Origin: Candidatus Formimonas warabiya
Lineage (GTDB): Bacteria > Bacillota > Dehalobacteriia > Dehalobacteriales > Dehalobacteriaceae
DNA: 64,000 bases
Direction of reading: 5' to 3'
NCBI RefSeq assembly: GCF_002777255.1
Contig: NZ_CP017634.1
Coordinates: 496,001-560,000, forward strand
The stretch's first letter is position 1. Each line of letters begins with the position of its first letter. A model generated the notes under the pieces. It was not told where the DNA came from. It did not search any database and was given only the letters and a program-made list of their open reading frames with translations. The position numbers and the translations under genes are program-made. Below, piece by piece: positions 34,023 through 43,225 of this stretch.

Positions 34023-35642
34023 ATGAAAAGGATGTTAATGATACTGCTGCTCGCTTTGCTGGTGTCCGGCTGCGCACGGACTGGCGGGGATCAAACCGAC
34101 CCGGAGCAAACATCTTTACCTGCGGGGAAAGATGTTGTTTATGAACAATTAAAAACCCCTGTTACGACCATTGATCCCGCTTATGTGCAGAGTGACAGTG
34201 AAGTAATGGTGGCCAAGCTTATTTTTCAAGGCCTGGTTAAAGAAAATGCGTCCGGCAAAGTTGTTTCCTGCATCGCCCGCAGTTGGGAGGTTTCACCCGA
34301 CGGGCTTACTTATGTTTTCCATCTAAACAAAAGGGTATTGTTCCATAATGGGAAAGAAATTACGGCGGATGATTTTAAGTTTTCCTGGGAAAGGGTGTTG
34401 CGGCTGAATGCGCCTTCCGCGTATCTTTTTACGAATATCCAGGGGGCGAATGAAGTCTTATCGGGCAACCAAACACTGGCTGCAGGGATTGTTGCTGTGG
34501 ACAAATATACCTTAAAGGTTACGCTGGTGCATCCTCAGGATAATTTTATCAATTCACTGACCCATCCTGCCGGTGCCGTACTGGACCGCTACGAAGTCGT
34601 TGAACAAGGTGTAAAATTCGCGAAACCAGGAACATTCAAGCAGCCTTCTTTAATCCCTAGCGGAGCCGGTCCCTTTAAGTTCATAGAGTGGGTAGACAGC
34701 CGGAGCCTCACCTTAGGGAAGAATACTCAATATTTTGGGACCAAACCGGCCATCTGGCGCATTGAATTTTTGTTGAACCAGCCTACAGGTGATGCCGTAT
34801 GGGATTTTCTCGCCGGAAAAACACACATCCTGCAAGATGTCACACCGGGTGATATGCCGCCCTTATCCGGACAGATGGGGAATCTTTCTCTGGTAGAAAA
34901 ACCTGTTTTAGAGGTCCGTTATGTGGGGATGAATGCCAACCTGGAGCCGTTTACAAACAAAGCAGTCAGGGATGCCGTATCCTATGGGTTGGATCCGGCG
35001 AAAATTCTGAAGGCCGCCCGGGGTAAAAGCGGGGAAGTATTGTCCGGATATCTGACAGATTACTGGTACGGGCAGTCAAATCAGGAATCACAAGAATCAG
35101 TAGTATCTCATGCCTATGAGAAGGGACTTGGTGCCGAAATGTTAGAGCTTTCGGGCCATCCCGGCGGGAGCGGCTTACCTCAGATCACCTTGTACTGTGG
35201 ATCCGCCTGGGAAGATCAGATCGTGGCTCAAAAGATAGTGGAAAACCTGTCTTCCCTAGGTTTTAATATTAAAATCCAGGCCCTTTCCCAAAAAGATCTG
35301 CGTAAAGCGGTGCGGAACGGGGAAGCAGCATTTTACACGACAACATTTGCCGCCAGGAGTACGGAGCTGGATGATTTTTTCCATGAGCAGATTAACTCCA
35401 GATGGCAAAAAACAATAGAAAATCCGCTTTGGGACCAATTGCTGGATAATGCTGTCCAACAAAAAGGTGCTGCGAGATTAAGTCTCTACCGACAGTTGGA
35501 ACGAGAGGTTGTTAACGATTCCAGAATCAGATATCTCTACACGTATAAATCTGCTGCCGCTGTATCGGATCGTTTGGCGAACTTTCAATTAGGACCTGGC
35601 AACAATGTAGTGTTTGAAGAATTACAATTTAAGAACCATTAA
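34023..35642 (+). CDS. Peptide ABC transporter substrate-binding lipoprotein (SBP_bac_5)
   Basis: A 539-residue extracytoplasmic binding protein. The lipobox is 'LLVSGC'. The fold motifs 'TTIDPAYVQSDSEVMVAKLIFQGL', 'ADDFKFSWERVL', 'SGAGPFKF' and 'FTNKAVRDAVSYGLD' are those of the DppA/OppA family. No permease or ATPase genes lie beside it, so it works with a transporter encoded elsewhere or as an orphan sensor. Confidence 0.93.
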   Translation: MKRMLMILLLALLVSGCARTGGDQTDPEQTSLPAGKDVVYEQLKTPVTTIDPAYVQSDSEVMVAKLIFQGLVKENASGKVVSCIARSWEVSPDGLTYVFHLNKRVLFHNGKEITADDFKFSWERVLRLNAPSAYLFTNIQGANEVLSGNQTLAAGIVAVDKYTLKVTLVHPQDNFINSLTHPAGAVLDRYEVVEQGVKFAKPGTFKQPSLIPSGAGPFKFIEWVDSRSLTLGKNTQYFGTKPAIWRIEFLLNQPTGDAVWDFLAGKTHILQDVTPGDMPPLSGQMGNLSLVEKPVLEVRYVGMNANLEPFTNKAVRDAVSYGLDPAKILKAARGKSGEVLSGYLTDYWYGQSNQESQESVVSHAYEKGLGAEMLELSGHPGGSGLPQITLYCGSAWEDQIVAQKIVENLSSLGFNIKIQALSQKDLRKAVRNGEAAFYTTTFAARSTELDDFFHEQINSRWQKTIENPLWDQLLDNAVQQKGAARLSLYRQLEREVVNDSRIRYLYTYKSAAAVSDRLANFQLGPGNNVVFEELQFKNH

Positions 35643-35708
35643 TCATGCATAAAAATTTTTACCAGGGTGACATAATATGGTAAGAGTCCAATCATGGAGG
35701 TATTGCCC

Positions 35709-36554
35709 GTGATTGATTATAAGTATCATGTCACAGCACTGGTCGCCATATTTTTAGCCCTGGGAATCGGTATTCTTATTGGCAGTATGATCATCGGTGA
35801 TGAATTTGTCGGGAACCAGCAAAAATTATTGATTGATCGTTTGGAAATTGACTTTCAGCAAATGCGTGTCCAAAACGGATTAACAAAAGGCCAACTGGCT
35901 GCTGCCAATGAAACCATGGAAATTTACCAGAAGTTCTGCCAGCAAATCATGCCTGTCCTGATCCAGGATAAGCTGCAGAGTTACCGGGTTGTGGTGGTGC
36001 AAACGAATAGCAGCTGCAATCTGAACGATATTATTAATCCCTTAAAAATTTCCGGGGCGGAGATTGAAGCGGTAATCAGCGTTTTGAATGACTTTTCTCT
36101 GGCTAAGGTCACTGCTGATTCACTTTCTCCGGCCCATGACCAAGGGAGCCAGTTAATGAAAATGATGGGGGAATCTATTCTTTTTGGGGATGACCAGGGC
36201 ACTATATCCGATTTGGTTAAGAAAAAAATGATCAAGATTTCCGGAACGACCGGAGAACCGGTGGACGCTGTAATTTTGGCCGGGGGTAGTCAGACCAATT
36301 TAGGCGAGCAGGCTAAATGGCTGGATCTGGCTTTGTCCGATTACATTCTGGAGAATGAGGTCATGGTCGTTGGCGTCGAGGCCAGTACGGCGGCGTATTC
36401 CTATATGCCGTATTACCAATCCAAACCGATGGTTACGATTGATAATATTGAGTCGATACCAGGTCAGATTTCCCTTGTCTATTCCATCTTAGGGGAAAAA
36501 GGAAATTTCGGCATTAAAAAAACAGCCAAAAAACTGATGCCGGATTTATGGTAA
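35709..36554 (+). CDS. MctB-like (copper transporter family) membrane protein
   Basis: A 281-residue protein: one N-terminal membrane segment ('TALVAIFLALGIGILIGSMI') with the typical 'IDYKYHV' start, a coiled coil (about 35-75), then a Rossmann-like domain ('YRVVVVQTN', 'AVILAGGS'). These are hallmarks of the family annotated as copper transporter MctB from Mycobacterium; in Firmicutes the function is unproven. GTG 35709 is preferred because GGAGGT is 8 bp upstream and lies inside the longer reading from 35694. Confidence 0.82.
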   Translation: MIDYKYHVTALVAIFLALGIGILIGSMIIGDEFVGNQQKLLIDRLEIDFQQMRVQNGLTKGQLAAANETMEIYQKFCQQIMPVLIQDKLQSYRVVVVQTNSSCNLNDIINPLKISGAEIEAVISVLNDFSLAKVTADSLSPAHDQGSQLMKMMGESILFGDDQGTISDLVKKKMIKISGTTGEPVDAVILAGGSQTNLGEQAKWLDLALSDYILENEVMVVGVEASTAAYSYMPYYQSKPMVTIDNIESIPGQISLVYSILGEKGNFGIKKTAKKLMPDLW

Positions 36555-36581
36555 TCAGTTTCGGGATGCCATAATCTTTAC

Positions 36582-36673
36582 TTGATTTACACCAAGGCAT
36601 TTGCTATAATAACATTCGGGCATTGCCGAAGGGAACTTTTTCAGTTGAATTAGGTGCACGAATGTGCTAAAAT
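36582..36673 (+). promoter_or_regulatory. Tandem promoters ahead of tRNA-Leu(GAG)
   Basis: P1 is TTGATT (36582-36587) and TATAAT (36605-36610); P2 is TTGAAT (36645-36650) and TAAAAT (36668-36673). Both have 17-bp spacers. P2 ends 24 bp before the tRNA. Confidence 0.75.
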
Positions 36674-36697
36674 AGGCTTTGTTCTTAAAAAATACGT

Positions 36698-36780
36698 GTC
36701 GGAGTGGCGGAACTGGCAGACGCGCACGTTTGAGGGGCGTGTGAGCAATCATACGGGTTCAAGTCCCGTCTCCGACACCA
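36698..36780 (+). tRNA. tRNA-Leu (anticodon GAG)
   Basis: Class II tRNA of 83 nt with CCA encoded. Acceptor stem gtcggag/ctccgac, anticodon loop ttgaggg (GAG), variable arm and T-arm gggttcaagtccc. Reads CUC/CUU. Its last 8 nt belong to a 26-bp direct repeat that recurs 21 kb downstream, so the gene may be an integration site. Confidence 0.97.
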
Positions 36781-36798
36781 AAATTTGATAGAGGAACC
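36773..36798 (+). repeat. Candidate attachment site, left copy
   Basis: The 26 bp from cgacacca (end of tRNA-Leu) through 'aaatttgatagaggaacc' are identical to 57809-57834. One copy covering a tRNA 3' end and a second copy at the far end of an accessory block is the pattern left by site-specific integration. Confidence 0.7.
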
Positions 36799-36826
36799 AT
36801 GACCAAAAAAGTCATGGTTCTTTTTT
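36794..36826 (+). terminator. Terminator of tRNA-Leu(GAG)
   Basis: Perfect 10-bp stem gaaccatgac/gtcatggttc with an A-rich 7-base loop and six T. Confidence 0.92.
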
Positions 36827-36914
36827 GGTTTAGTTAAGAATGAGTTAAGACCATCATTTTGACACCGTCCAAGATAAAACAGAGAATATGGTCGAACGTT
36901 ATAAAATATAACAC

Positions 36915-36950
36915 AATAATGGGTGATTCGATCTTAAATCACCCATTATT
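36915..36950. terminator. Bidirectional terminator at the end of the histidine kinase gene
   Basis: Perfect 14-bp arms aataatgggtgatt/aatcacccattatt with an 8-base loop. The AT-rich ends on both sides let it act for the minus-strand kinase operon. Confidence 0.85.
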
Positions 36951-36958
36951 TATAGGTA

Positions 36959-38017
36959 CTAATCTATTGTTCTCCGATTTAGTGGTAGTTGCACAGTAAA
37001 TTCAGTTCCAACACCAAGTTCGCTATTACAAGTGATGCTCCCTCCATGTAATGCGACGATCTTTCGCGCCAATGTCAGTCCCAAGCCGTTGCCGACGGTG
37101 GCATGGGAAGTATCCGTCTGATAGAATTTATCGAATATACGAGGTAGTTTGTTGCTGCTAATTCCACAGCCGCTGTCTCGTAAGAAGAATTCTACATAGT
37201 TATCAATCCGTTTTAATACAATGTTGATCGTTCCGCTTTCCGGTGTGAATTTTATTGCATTATCGATAAGATTTAGCCAAACCTGACTCAGCAGTTCTTC
37301 GTTGCCTACATAAGATATATCCTGTATATCAACGGATAATGAAATCCTTTTTTGCTCCCATTTCGATTCAAGCAGGATGATACAGCGCCGCACCTGCTCG
37401 CCGAGGTCAAAGGCGTGCTTTTCAGAAAGAATGGTTTGATTCTCTACTTTGGACAGATTTAGTACGTTTGTGGCAAGGGATGCCAGCCTACTGGATTCAC
37501 TGATGACGATATCAAGGTATTCATTTCTTTCTTCCGCTGTCAGATCCTCGTATTTAAGCATCTGGGCAAAACCTTTGATAGATACAATAGGTGTTTTGAA
37601 TTCATGAGAAAAATTGTTGATAAAGTCAGTACGTAACAACTCAATCCCCCCAAGCTCCGCCGCCATGCGATTGAAACTCTCGCCTAGTTTCCTGAATTCC
37701 AAGGGATGAGTGATGTTAAGCCGTGTGGAGAATTCACCGTTTGCAAGTTTATTGGTGGCCGAAATCACTTCTCGTATGGGTTTCAACGAGAAACGTCCCA
37801 TAACAAGGGAAACTATGGTACCAACAATGGTGCTTGATATCAGTAGAATAAGTACTGGAACAAAGGGTCCATAATGACCAAATCTATTTGGATGCCCTGA
37901 TGCGATCACTAAAAAGCTGATGGCGGCCACAATCAGCGCCGTGATTAGAAAAATAAAGAATACGACAAGAGAAAACAGCAAGGACAAGCCTATCCGCTCT
38001 CGAAGTTCGCCTTTCAT
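36959..38017 (-). CDS. Sensor histidine kinase (HAMP-HisKA-HATPase)
   Basis: A 352-residue kinase with two membrane segments (about 12-38 and 52-73) bracketing only a short extracytoplasmic loop, HAMP (about 75-125), H-box 'NNFSHEFKTPIVSIKGF' with phospho-acceptor His138, N box 'LINLIDNAIKF'-like and 'GNGLGLTLARKIV'. The very short sensor loop suggests sensing within or at the membrane, as in bacitracin/lantibiotic-type kinases. It overlaps its response regulator by 4 bp and is divergent from the MacAB-like efflux operon. Confidence 0.94.
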   Translation of the reverse strand: MKGELRERIGLSLLFSLVVFFIFLITALIVAAISFLVIASGHPNRFGHYGPFVPVLILLISSTIVGTIVSLVMGRFSLKPIREVISATNKLANGEFSTRLNITHPLEFRKLGESFNRMAAELGGIELLRTDFINNFSHEFKTPIVSIKGFAQMLKYEDLTAEERNEYLDIVISESSRLASLATNVLNLSKVENQTILSEKHAFDLGEQVRRCIILLESKWEQKRISLSVDIQDISYVGNEELLSQVWLNLIDNAIKFTPESGTINIVLKRIDNYVEFFLRDSGCGISSNKLPRIFDKFYQTDTSHATVGNGLGLTLARKIVALHGGSITCNSELGVGTEFTVQLPLNRRTID

Positions 38018-38688
38018 ACTTTTTTCACCGCCTTGTAGCCAAGTCCGCGCACCGAAACGAGTTCAAATTCGGGGTAATCATCAAAGCGTTTGCGCAGTCG
38101 ATTAATATGAACATTGACGGTGGTGTCCGTACTCTCGGATTCCATACCCCATATCTCATCCATAAGCTGGATACGGGTGAAAATTCGATCGGGGTAAGAC
38201 AGAAGTTTATAAAGCAGATAAAATTCTTTTTGCGGAAGGGTCTGCTTATCCTTTCCCCGTGTAACAGTTAGAGCATCATAATCAAGAATGACCTCTCCGA
38301 TGACGAGTTTGTGATCGTTCGCAATTTGAGATCGTCTAAGCAGTGCTTTTATTCTCAGAAGCATTTCTTCGGCATCTATGGGCTTTGTCATGTAGTCGTC
38401 TGTGCCTACGAGAAAGCCTTTCTTTTTGTCAACCGGGAGCTGCTTTGCCGTGGCCATAAGGATTGGTGTCATGCAACCGCTCTCGCGCAGTTCTTTTGTA
38501 AAATCGTAGCCGTCCATGCCAGGCATCATAATATCTAAAACGATCAGGTCAATATGATGCGCATCCATCAAATCCAGTGCTGTGGTCCCGTTTTCGGCGG
38601 TATACACGGAGTACCCATCTCTTTTTAATATGGCCTCCATCAGCTTTCTTGTGTTTTTATCATCCTCTACGACTAATATGCTGAACAT
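38014..38688 (-). CDS. OmpR-family response regulator
   Basis: A 224-residue regulator: receiver domain with phospho-acceptor Asp52 ('LIVLDIMMPGMDG') and Lys in 'MTKPI', then a winged-helix DNA-binding domain ('DYDALTVTRGKDKQTLPQKEFYLL', 'TTVNVHINRLRKRF'). It probably controls the divergent efflux operon at 38836 through the AT-rich dyad between them. Confidence 0.95.
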   Translation of the reverse strand: MFSILVVEDDKNTRKLMEAILKRDGYSVYTAENGTTALDLMDAHHIDLIVLDIMMPGMDGYDFTKELRESGCMTPILMATAKQLPVDKKKGFLVGTDDYMTKPIDAEEMLLRIKALLRRSQIANDHKLVIGEVILDYDALTVTRGKDKQTLPQKEFYLLYKLLSYPDRIFTRIQLMDEIWGMESESTDTTVNVHINRLRKRFDDYPEFELVSVRGLGYKAVKKV

Positions 38689-38734
38689 TAGTTATCACCT
38701 CCGTAGGATTTATTATACTCCGAATTATAAACCG

Positions 38735-38757
38735 AAAATAAATTTTTAGTTTATTTT
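38735..38757. promoter_or_regulatory. AT-rich dyad between divergent regulator and efflux operons
   Basis: aaaataaa (38735-38742) and tttatttt (38750-38757) form an inverted repeat in the 147-bp gap between the response regulator and the HlyD-like gene. Candidate operator; the low complexity of the sequence limits certainty. Confidence 0.4.
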
Positions 38758-38835
38758 GAGTTAATAATCCGGTTGTAAAATAAATTTGTTACATGAGAAA
38801 TATGCGAACTAAGCAAAGAGAAAGGGATGGTATCA

Positions 38836-40596
38836 ATGACATCAAAGCAGCCAGAAGAAGAAAATGAAGATTTTCATGGGATAACCCAAAAACCCGGTAC
38901 CCAACAAGCAGGTTTAGCACAACATGAAATTGAGCCCGATGATTACCAATTTCCTGATGCGGAAAGTATTAACAAAAAATCAAGAAGAAAAAAAATACTT
39001 ATAATTTCTGGGGTAGTTCTGTTGCTAATAATGTCTTTCTTTGTTGTTACAAAAATTATAAATGGAAATAAAGATACAGCATCAAATGGCAATTTTGCAA
39101 CGTATGAAGTTAAGCGCAGGAACATTACAGTTACCCTTAGCGGAAGTGGAACACTTCAGCCTGCCAACTCATACACTATTAAGTCTCTGGTGGACGGAGA
39201 TATTATCAGCTCACCATTTGAGGAGGGACAGGTTGTCAAAAAGGATACATTGATCTATAAATTGGATAGTTCAGATGTGTCAACCGGCATTGAACAAGCG
39301 GAAAATTCTTTAGCCCAGAGCCGGAACAATTATGAATATAAAATTAAAAGTCTGGATGATATGAATATAAAAGCCACAGCAGATGGGACGATTACCGAAC
39401 TAGACGTAGAAGCTGGTGACACCGTAAAATCCGGGCAAACCATTGCCGTAGTCCGTAACATTAATGTGATGAGTATTACTTTGCCCTTTGTATCCGCATT
39501 TGCCGCAGATTTTCATGTCGGTCAAAGTGCCTCTGTTTTGCTGAATGATATAGGTGTAACACTGAATGGTAAAATATCTAAAATTGGCGTAGAAAAAGCC
39601 ATTGAAGGGAATGCAGCTGTCAGAGAGGTGACAATTGATGTTGTGAATCCAGGCGCACTATCCAGTTCTCAAACGGCATCAGCCACGGTTGGTGACATAG
39701 CAAGCTTCGATGAAGGTACTTTTCATTATAAGGATGAGGAAACGATAACTGCCGATGTTGCCGGCAAGGTCTCAGAAATAAAGGCAAAAGAAGGAGAACG
39801 GGTTGTAAAAAACCAGGTTATCGTCGCCATGTCAAGCGATACAATTGATGCGGATATAGATAATGCTGCCGGTTCTCTTAAGGATACTGAGCTTTCCTTA
39901 CAAAACGCGAGGAATAAATTGGATAATTATCATATAACATCCCCTATCGCAGGAACTATTGTAGAAAAGAATTATAAAGAAGGGGATACACTGGAAGCCG
40001 GAGATACACTTTGCACAATATTTGATCTTTCCTATCTAAAACTTGTCCTGAATGTTGACGAACTGGATATCGGAGAGGTTAAAACAGGACAGTCCGTAAA
40101 AATTACGGCAAACAACGATGATGGTACGGAGTATAACGGAATTGTTACGAAGATAAATATCAATGGAACTACGGTAAATGGAGTTACTTCTTATCCTGTG
40201 ACGATAAGAATTGATAATACCGCTGATTTACTGCCAGGTATGAATGTGGATGCTAAAATCGAGGTAAAATCCCTTGAAAATGTTCTATCCATTCCAGTTG
40301 GAGTAGTTGCAAGAAACGGACAGGTACTTGTGAAATCAGGGGAATCGGCTTCAGGTACAGATAAGGCCAATGATAAAATACCCGCTGGCTATGCATATAA
40401 AAAAGTCAATTTAGGAGGCAGCAATGACGATTATATTGAAATTGTGGATGGTTTAAAAGAAGGCGATATTGTTGCTGAAATAAAAGAATCTTCCACTGTG
40501 CCTCAAATGTTCGGACCTCCCGAAGACGACGAGCCCGGAGGATCATCTCAGCAGGATGGTGTACCTAATCAAGGTGATGGGGGTGCTGCCAATTGA
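38836..40596 (+). CDS. HlyD/MacA-like membrane fusion protein, unusually long
   Basis: A 586-residue efflux adaptor. A cytoplasmic N-terminus of about 55 residues and one membrane segment ('ILIISGVVLLLIMSFFVV') precede the periplasmic-type part. Three lipoyl-like half motifs can be seen instead of the usual two: 'VDGDIISSPFEEGQVV', 'ADGTITELDVEAGDTV' and 'VAGKVSEIKAKEGERV', followed by 'ISPIAGTIVEKNYKEGD'-type sequence and a beta-barrel. Length exceeds the usual 380-420 residues, which suggests an internal duplication of the hairpin unit. ATG 38836 has the better spacing from GAGAAAGGG. It is coupled to the ABC ATPase gene. Confidence 0.9.
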   Translation: MTSKQPEEENEDFHGITQKPGTQQAGLAQHEIEPDDYQFPDAESINKKSRRKKILIISGVVLLLIMSFFVVTKIINGNKDTASNGNFATYEVKRRNITVTLSGSGTLQPANSYTIKSLVDGDIISSPFEEGQVVKKDTLIYKLDSSDVSTGIEQAENSLAQSRNNYEYKIKSLDDMNIKATADGTITELDVEAGDTVKSGQTIAVVRNINVMSITLPFVSAFAADFHVGQSASVLLNDIGVTLNGKISKIGVEKAIEGNAAVREVTIDVVNPGALSSSQTASATVGDIASFDEGTFHYKDEETITADVAGKVSEIKAKEGERVVKNQVIVAMSSDTIDADIDNAAGSLKDTELSLQNARNKLDNYHITSPIAGTIVEKNYKEGDTLEAGDTLCTIFDLSYLKLVLNVDELDIGEVKTGQSVKITANNDDGTEYNGIVTKININGTTVNGVTSYPVTIRIDNTADLLPGMNVDAKIEVKSLENVLSIPVGVVARNGQVLVKSGESASGTDKANDKIPAGYAYKKVNLGGSNDDYIEIVDGLKEGDIVAEIKESSTVPQMFGPPEDDEPGGSSQQDGVPNQGDGGAAN

Positions 40597-41330
40597 AGGC
40601 CTTAATAGAATTTAGGAACCTCTACAAATTATATACCATGGGAGATACTATTGTTCGCGCCGTTGACGGCATTTCAATAAAAATATACAAGGGCGAATTT
40701 GTGGCAATCGTCGGACAGTCCGGTTCTGGAAAGTCAACATGTATGAACATTATCGGCTGCCTTGATGTTCCAACATCAGGCCAGTATTTGCTTGGCTCGA
40801 AGGATGTGGGCAAAATGAATGATGATGCTCTTGCAGAGATCCGCAACAGAATGGTTGGATTTATATTCCAACAGTACAATCTTTTGCCCAAATTGACTGC
40901 ACAGGAAAACGTAGAGGTACCTATGATGTATGCCGGTGTTCCTAAAAAAATTCGTCATCAACGTTCAAAAATTGTGCTGGAACGAGTTGGCCTGTTAAAC
41001 AAAATGAAACACCTACCCAACCAACTTTCCGGCGGACAGCAGCAGCGTGTTTCCATTGCCCGCGCGCTGGCCGGCAATCCTTCTGTTATTCTTGCGGATG
41101 AACCCACCGGAGCCTTGGATTCAAAAACAGGCCGTGAGGTGATGCAGTTTCTCAAGGACTTACACAAGGATGGAAATACGGTTGTATTGATTACGCATGA
41201 TAATTCTATTGCGGCCCAAGCGGATAGAATTATACGCCTTGAGGACGGAAAGATAGTTTACGACGGTCCCTCCTCAGGAGTAAAGGATTCTGTGGAAACG
41301 GCAGAGCAGGAGGAGGTCGAAACAGCATGA
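40593..41330 (+). CDS. MacB/LolD-type ABC transporter ATPase
   Basis: A 245-residue ATPase with Walker A 'GQSGSGKST', Q-loop 'FIFQQYNLLPKLTAQENV', signature 'LSGGQQQRVSIARAL' and Walker B 'VILADEPTGALDS'. The start is TTG 40593, overlapping the stop of the adaptor gene by 4 bp. With the permease it forms a three-gene MacA-ATPase-permease efflux system of the type that expels peptides, antibiotics or lipids in Firmicutes. Confidence 0.96.
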   Translation: MKALIEFRNLYKLYTMGDTIVRAVDGISIKIYKGEFVAIVGQSGSGKSTCMNIIGCLDVPTSGQYLLGSKDVGKMNDDALAEIRNRMVGFIFQQYNLLPKLTAQENVEVPMMYAGVPKKIRHQRSKIVLERVGLLNKMKHLPNQLSGGQQQRVSIARALAGNPSVILADEPTGALDSKTGREVMQFLKDLHKDGNTVVLITHDNSIAAQADRIIRLEDGKIVYDGPSSGVKDSVETAEQEEVETA

Positions 41331-42520
41331 ACTTTGCTGAGACTTTTCAGTTGGCCATAAAAAACATTCTCTCAAGCAAAGTGCGTTCACTGCTTACAAT
41401 GCTGGGTATTATTATAGGTGTTGCCGCTGTTATTGTTATTGTCGGAATGGGCAATGGCATGCAAAATTATATGACTTCACAATTCCAGAGTATGGGGACA
41501 AATCTGCTGACAGTGAATATTATGGGAACAGGTTCTTCACATCATATTTCAGTAAAAGATATGTATGCTCTGGTAGAAAAGAATCCAAAATATCTGACTG
41601 ATGTATCGCCGACGGTTACGGTAAATGGAAGTGTTAAAATCGGCAGCGAAACTCTGGATAAAACAAGTGTCACCGGTGTCAGCGAAACCTATGATGATAT
41701 GAAGCAATATGACATTCATGAAGGTCGCTTCATCCAGTATGTTGATATTTTGAATCGCAACAAGGTTTGTGCTGTGGGCAGCTATATAGCAAATGACTGG
41801 TTCAACGGAAATGCTGTGGGAAAAAGCCTGAAGATTAATGGAACCACTTTCGCTATTGCAGGTGTTGTGGCGGAGGAATCTGAAAGTGAAGAAGGCGGAA
41901 CGGATGATGCAGTGTATTTACCATACACTACGGCAGCCATATTAGCATCAACCGGAACAATATCAAGCTATACGTTCGAGATGACATCCGAGGACAATGT
42001 ATCGGACACAAAAGCCATTCTAGAAGATGCCCTGTACGATGTTTACAAAACAGATGATGCTTATTCTATCATTAGTATGTCCGAGATGATGGATATGATG
42101 AGTAGTATGATAAACATCGTAGTAACAGTTTTGGCGGCAATTGCCGCAATATCTCTTGCAGTCGGCGGCATCGGTATCATGAATATTATGCTCGTATCTG
42201 TTTCAGAACGCACGAGGGAAATTGGTATTCGAAAGTCCTTGGGTGCCAAGCAGCGTTTCATTATGCGACAGTTTGTCATTGAGGCCGCGACTACAAGCGC
42301 ATTGGGAGGAATAGCAGGTATAGGCTTTGGTTATATTCTTTCATTCATTGCCACTGAAGTCATCACCAAAATGCTTTCCACCAGTATCCAGGTTACACCT
42401 TCGATGACCGCTGTTCTGGAAGCATTTACAGTCTCAGTAGCCATAGGTATCATCTTTGGATATCTTCCCGCTAAGAAAGCGGCTCGACTGAATCCTATCG
42501 ACGCGCTCCGTTATGAATAG
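41327..42520 (+). CDS. MacB/FtsX-type ABC transporter permease
   Basis: A 397-residue permease with an N-terminal membrane segment ('KVRSLLTMLGIIIGVAAVIVIVG'), a large extracytoplasmic MacB_PCD domain and three C-terminal segments including 'GGIGIMNIMLVSVSERTREIGIRKSLGA'. It overlaps the ATPase gene by 4 bp (ATGA). Confidence 0.95.
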   Translation: MNFAETFQLAIKNILSSKVRSLLTMLGIIIGVAAVIVIVGMGNGMQNYMTSQFQSMGTNLLTVNIMGTGSSHHISVKDMYALVEKNPKYLTDVSPTVTVNGSVKIGSETLDKTSVTGVSETYDDMKQYDIHEGRFIQYVDILNRNKVCAVGSYIANDWFNGNAVGKSLKINGTTFAIAGVVAEESESEEGGTDDAVYLPYTTAAILASTGTISSYTFEMTSEDNVSDTKAILEDALYDVYKTDDAYSIISMSEMMDMMSSMINIVVTVLAAIAAISLAVGGIGIMNIMLVSVSERTREIGIRKSLGAKQRFIMRQFVIEAATTSALGGIAGIGFGYILSFIATEVITKMLSTSIQVTPSMTAVLEAFTVSVAIGIIFGYLPAKKAARLNPIDALRYE

Positions 42521-42701
42521 TGATAAATTCCTATCTGGGTAAGTAACACGCCTCATTGGACAGAGGGCAGTGGACTGGGGCTATATTAGTAGTACAAAAG
42601 AATGTCACGCTGCATGGCAGTAAAAATCACAAGCCAGGAAAACAAATATGTCAGAGGTATTTGTAGAGGTTTGACTCCCCTCGCCTCCACAAAGAAGAAA
42701 G

Positions 42702-43058
42702 CTGGAGTATCTCAGAAAATGTTACTTGGGGACAAAGAAAACGTTTTGCTGATGGAAAGGTCAGTCTTCCATACGGTCAGTTCCTTGGTTACGGGCTAAC
42801 GAGGGTGAAGTTCCAAAGTATTATGTAGAAAACAGCCACCCAGCAATTGTTTCTCCGGATGTGTTTGATATGGTTCAGCATGAAATGAAACGCCGAAAAG
42901 AAAGCGGTGGGCACCACAGCGGGGCAAGCTGTTTTTCAAGTAAAATAATCTGCGGCGAGTGCGGCAATTTCTACGGTTCAAAGGTGTGGCACTCTACCAG
43001 CAAATACCGTAGGACAATTTGGCAATGCAATAATAAATTTAATATTGAAAACATTTAA
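42702..43058 (+). pseudogene. Remnant of a large serine recombinase
   Basis: Two in-frame pieces are readable. The first ('SENVTWGQRKRFADGKVSLPYG') is the linker typical of clostridial large serine recombinases. After a deletion/frame change at about 42795-42808, 'YYVENSHPAIVSPDVFDMVQHE' and the zinc ribbon 'SSKIICGECGNFYGSKVW' follow. The catalytic N-terminal domain and the C-terminal coiled part are missing. Probably what is left of the integration/excision enzyme of an element that brought part of this island. The 180 bp before it contain no recognisable gene. Confidence 0.8.
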
Positions 43059-43100
43059 CCCGCAGGGCTGGCAGTAATGCTGGTCTTGTGGGCTTTTTTG
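43059..43100 (+). terminator. Terminator after the recombinase remnant
   Basis: An imperfect stem around 'acccgcagggctggcag' and 'ctggtcttgtgggc', ending in a T run (43094-43100). Confidence 0.65.
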
Positions 43101-43198
43101 TTTGTAGCATTTTTGTGTATAATATTCCTGAAGCGTATAAGTAGGATAAACCGAACTTATATATTGATTAAAAAATACTAGGGTGTATATAATATAAT

Positions 43199-43211
43199 TG
43201 TCATGACAACA
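43199..43211. promoter_or_regulatory. Palindrome ttgtcatgacaa before the MarR gene
   Basis: The sequence ttgtcatgacaa is a perfect palindrome placed just ahead of the marR-type ribosome site and after a TATAAT-like element (43189-43194). MarR dimers bind such dyads; autorepression is inferred. Confidence 0.6.
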
Positions 43212-43225
43212 AGGTGGTAATGTAT

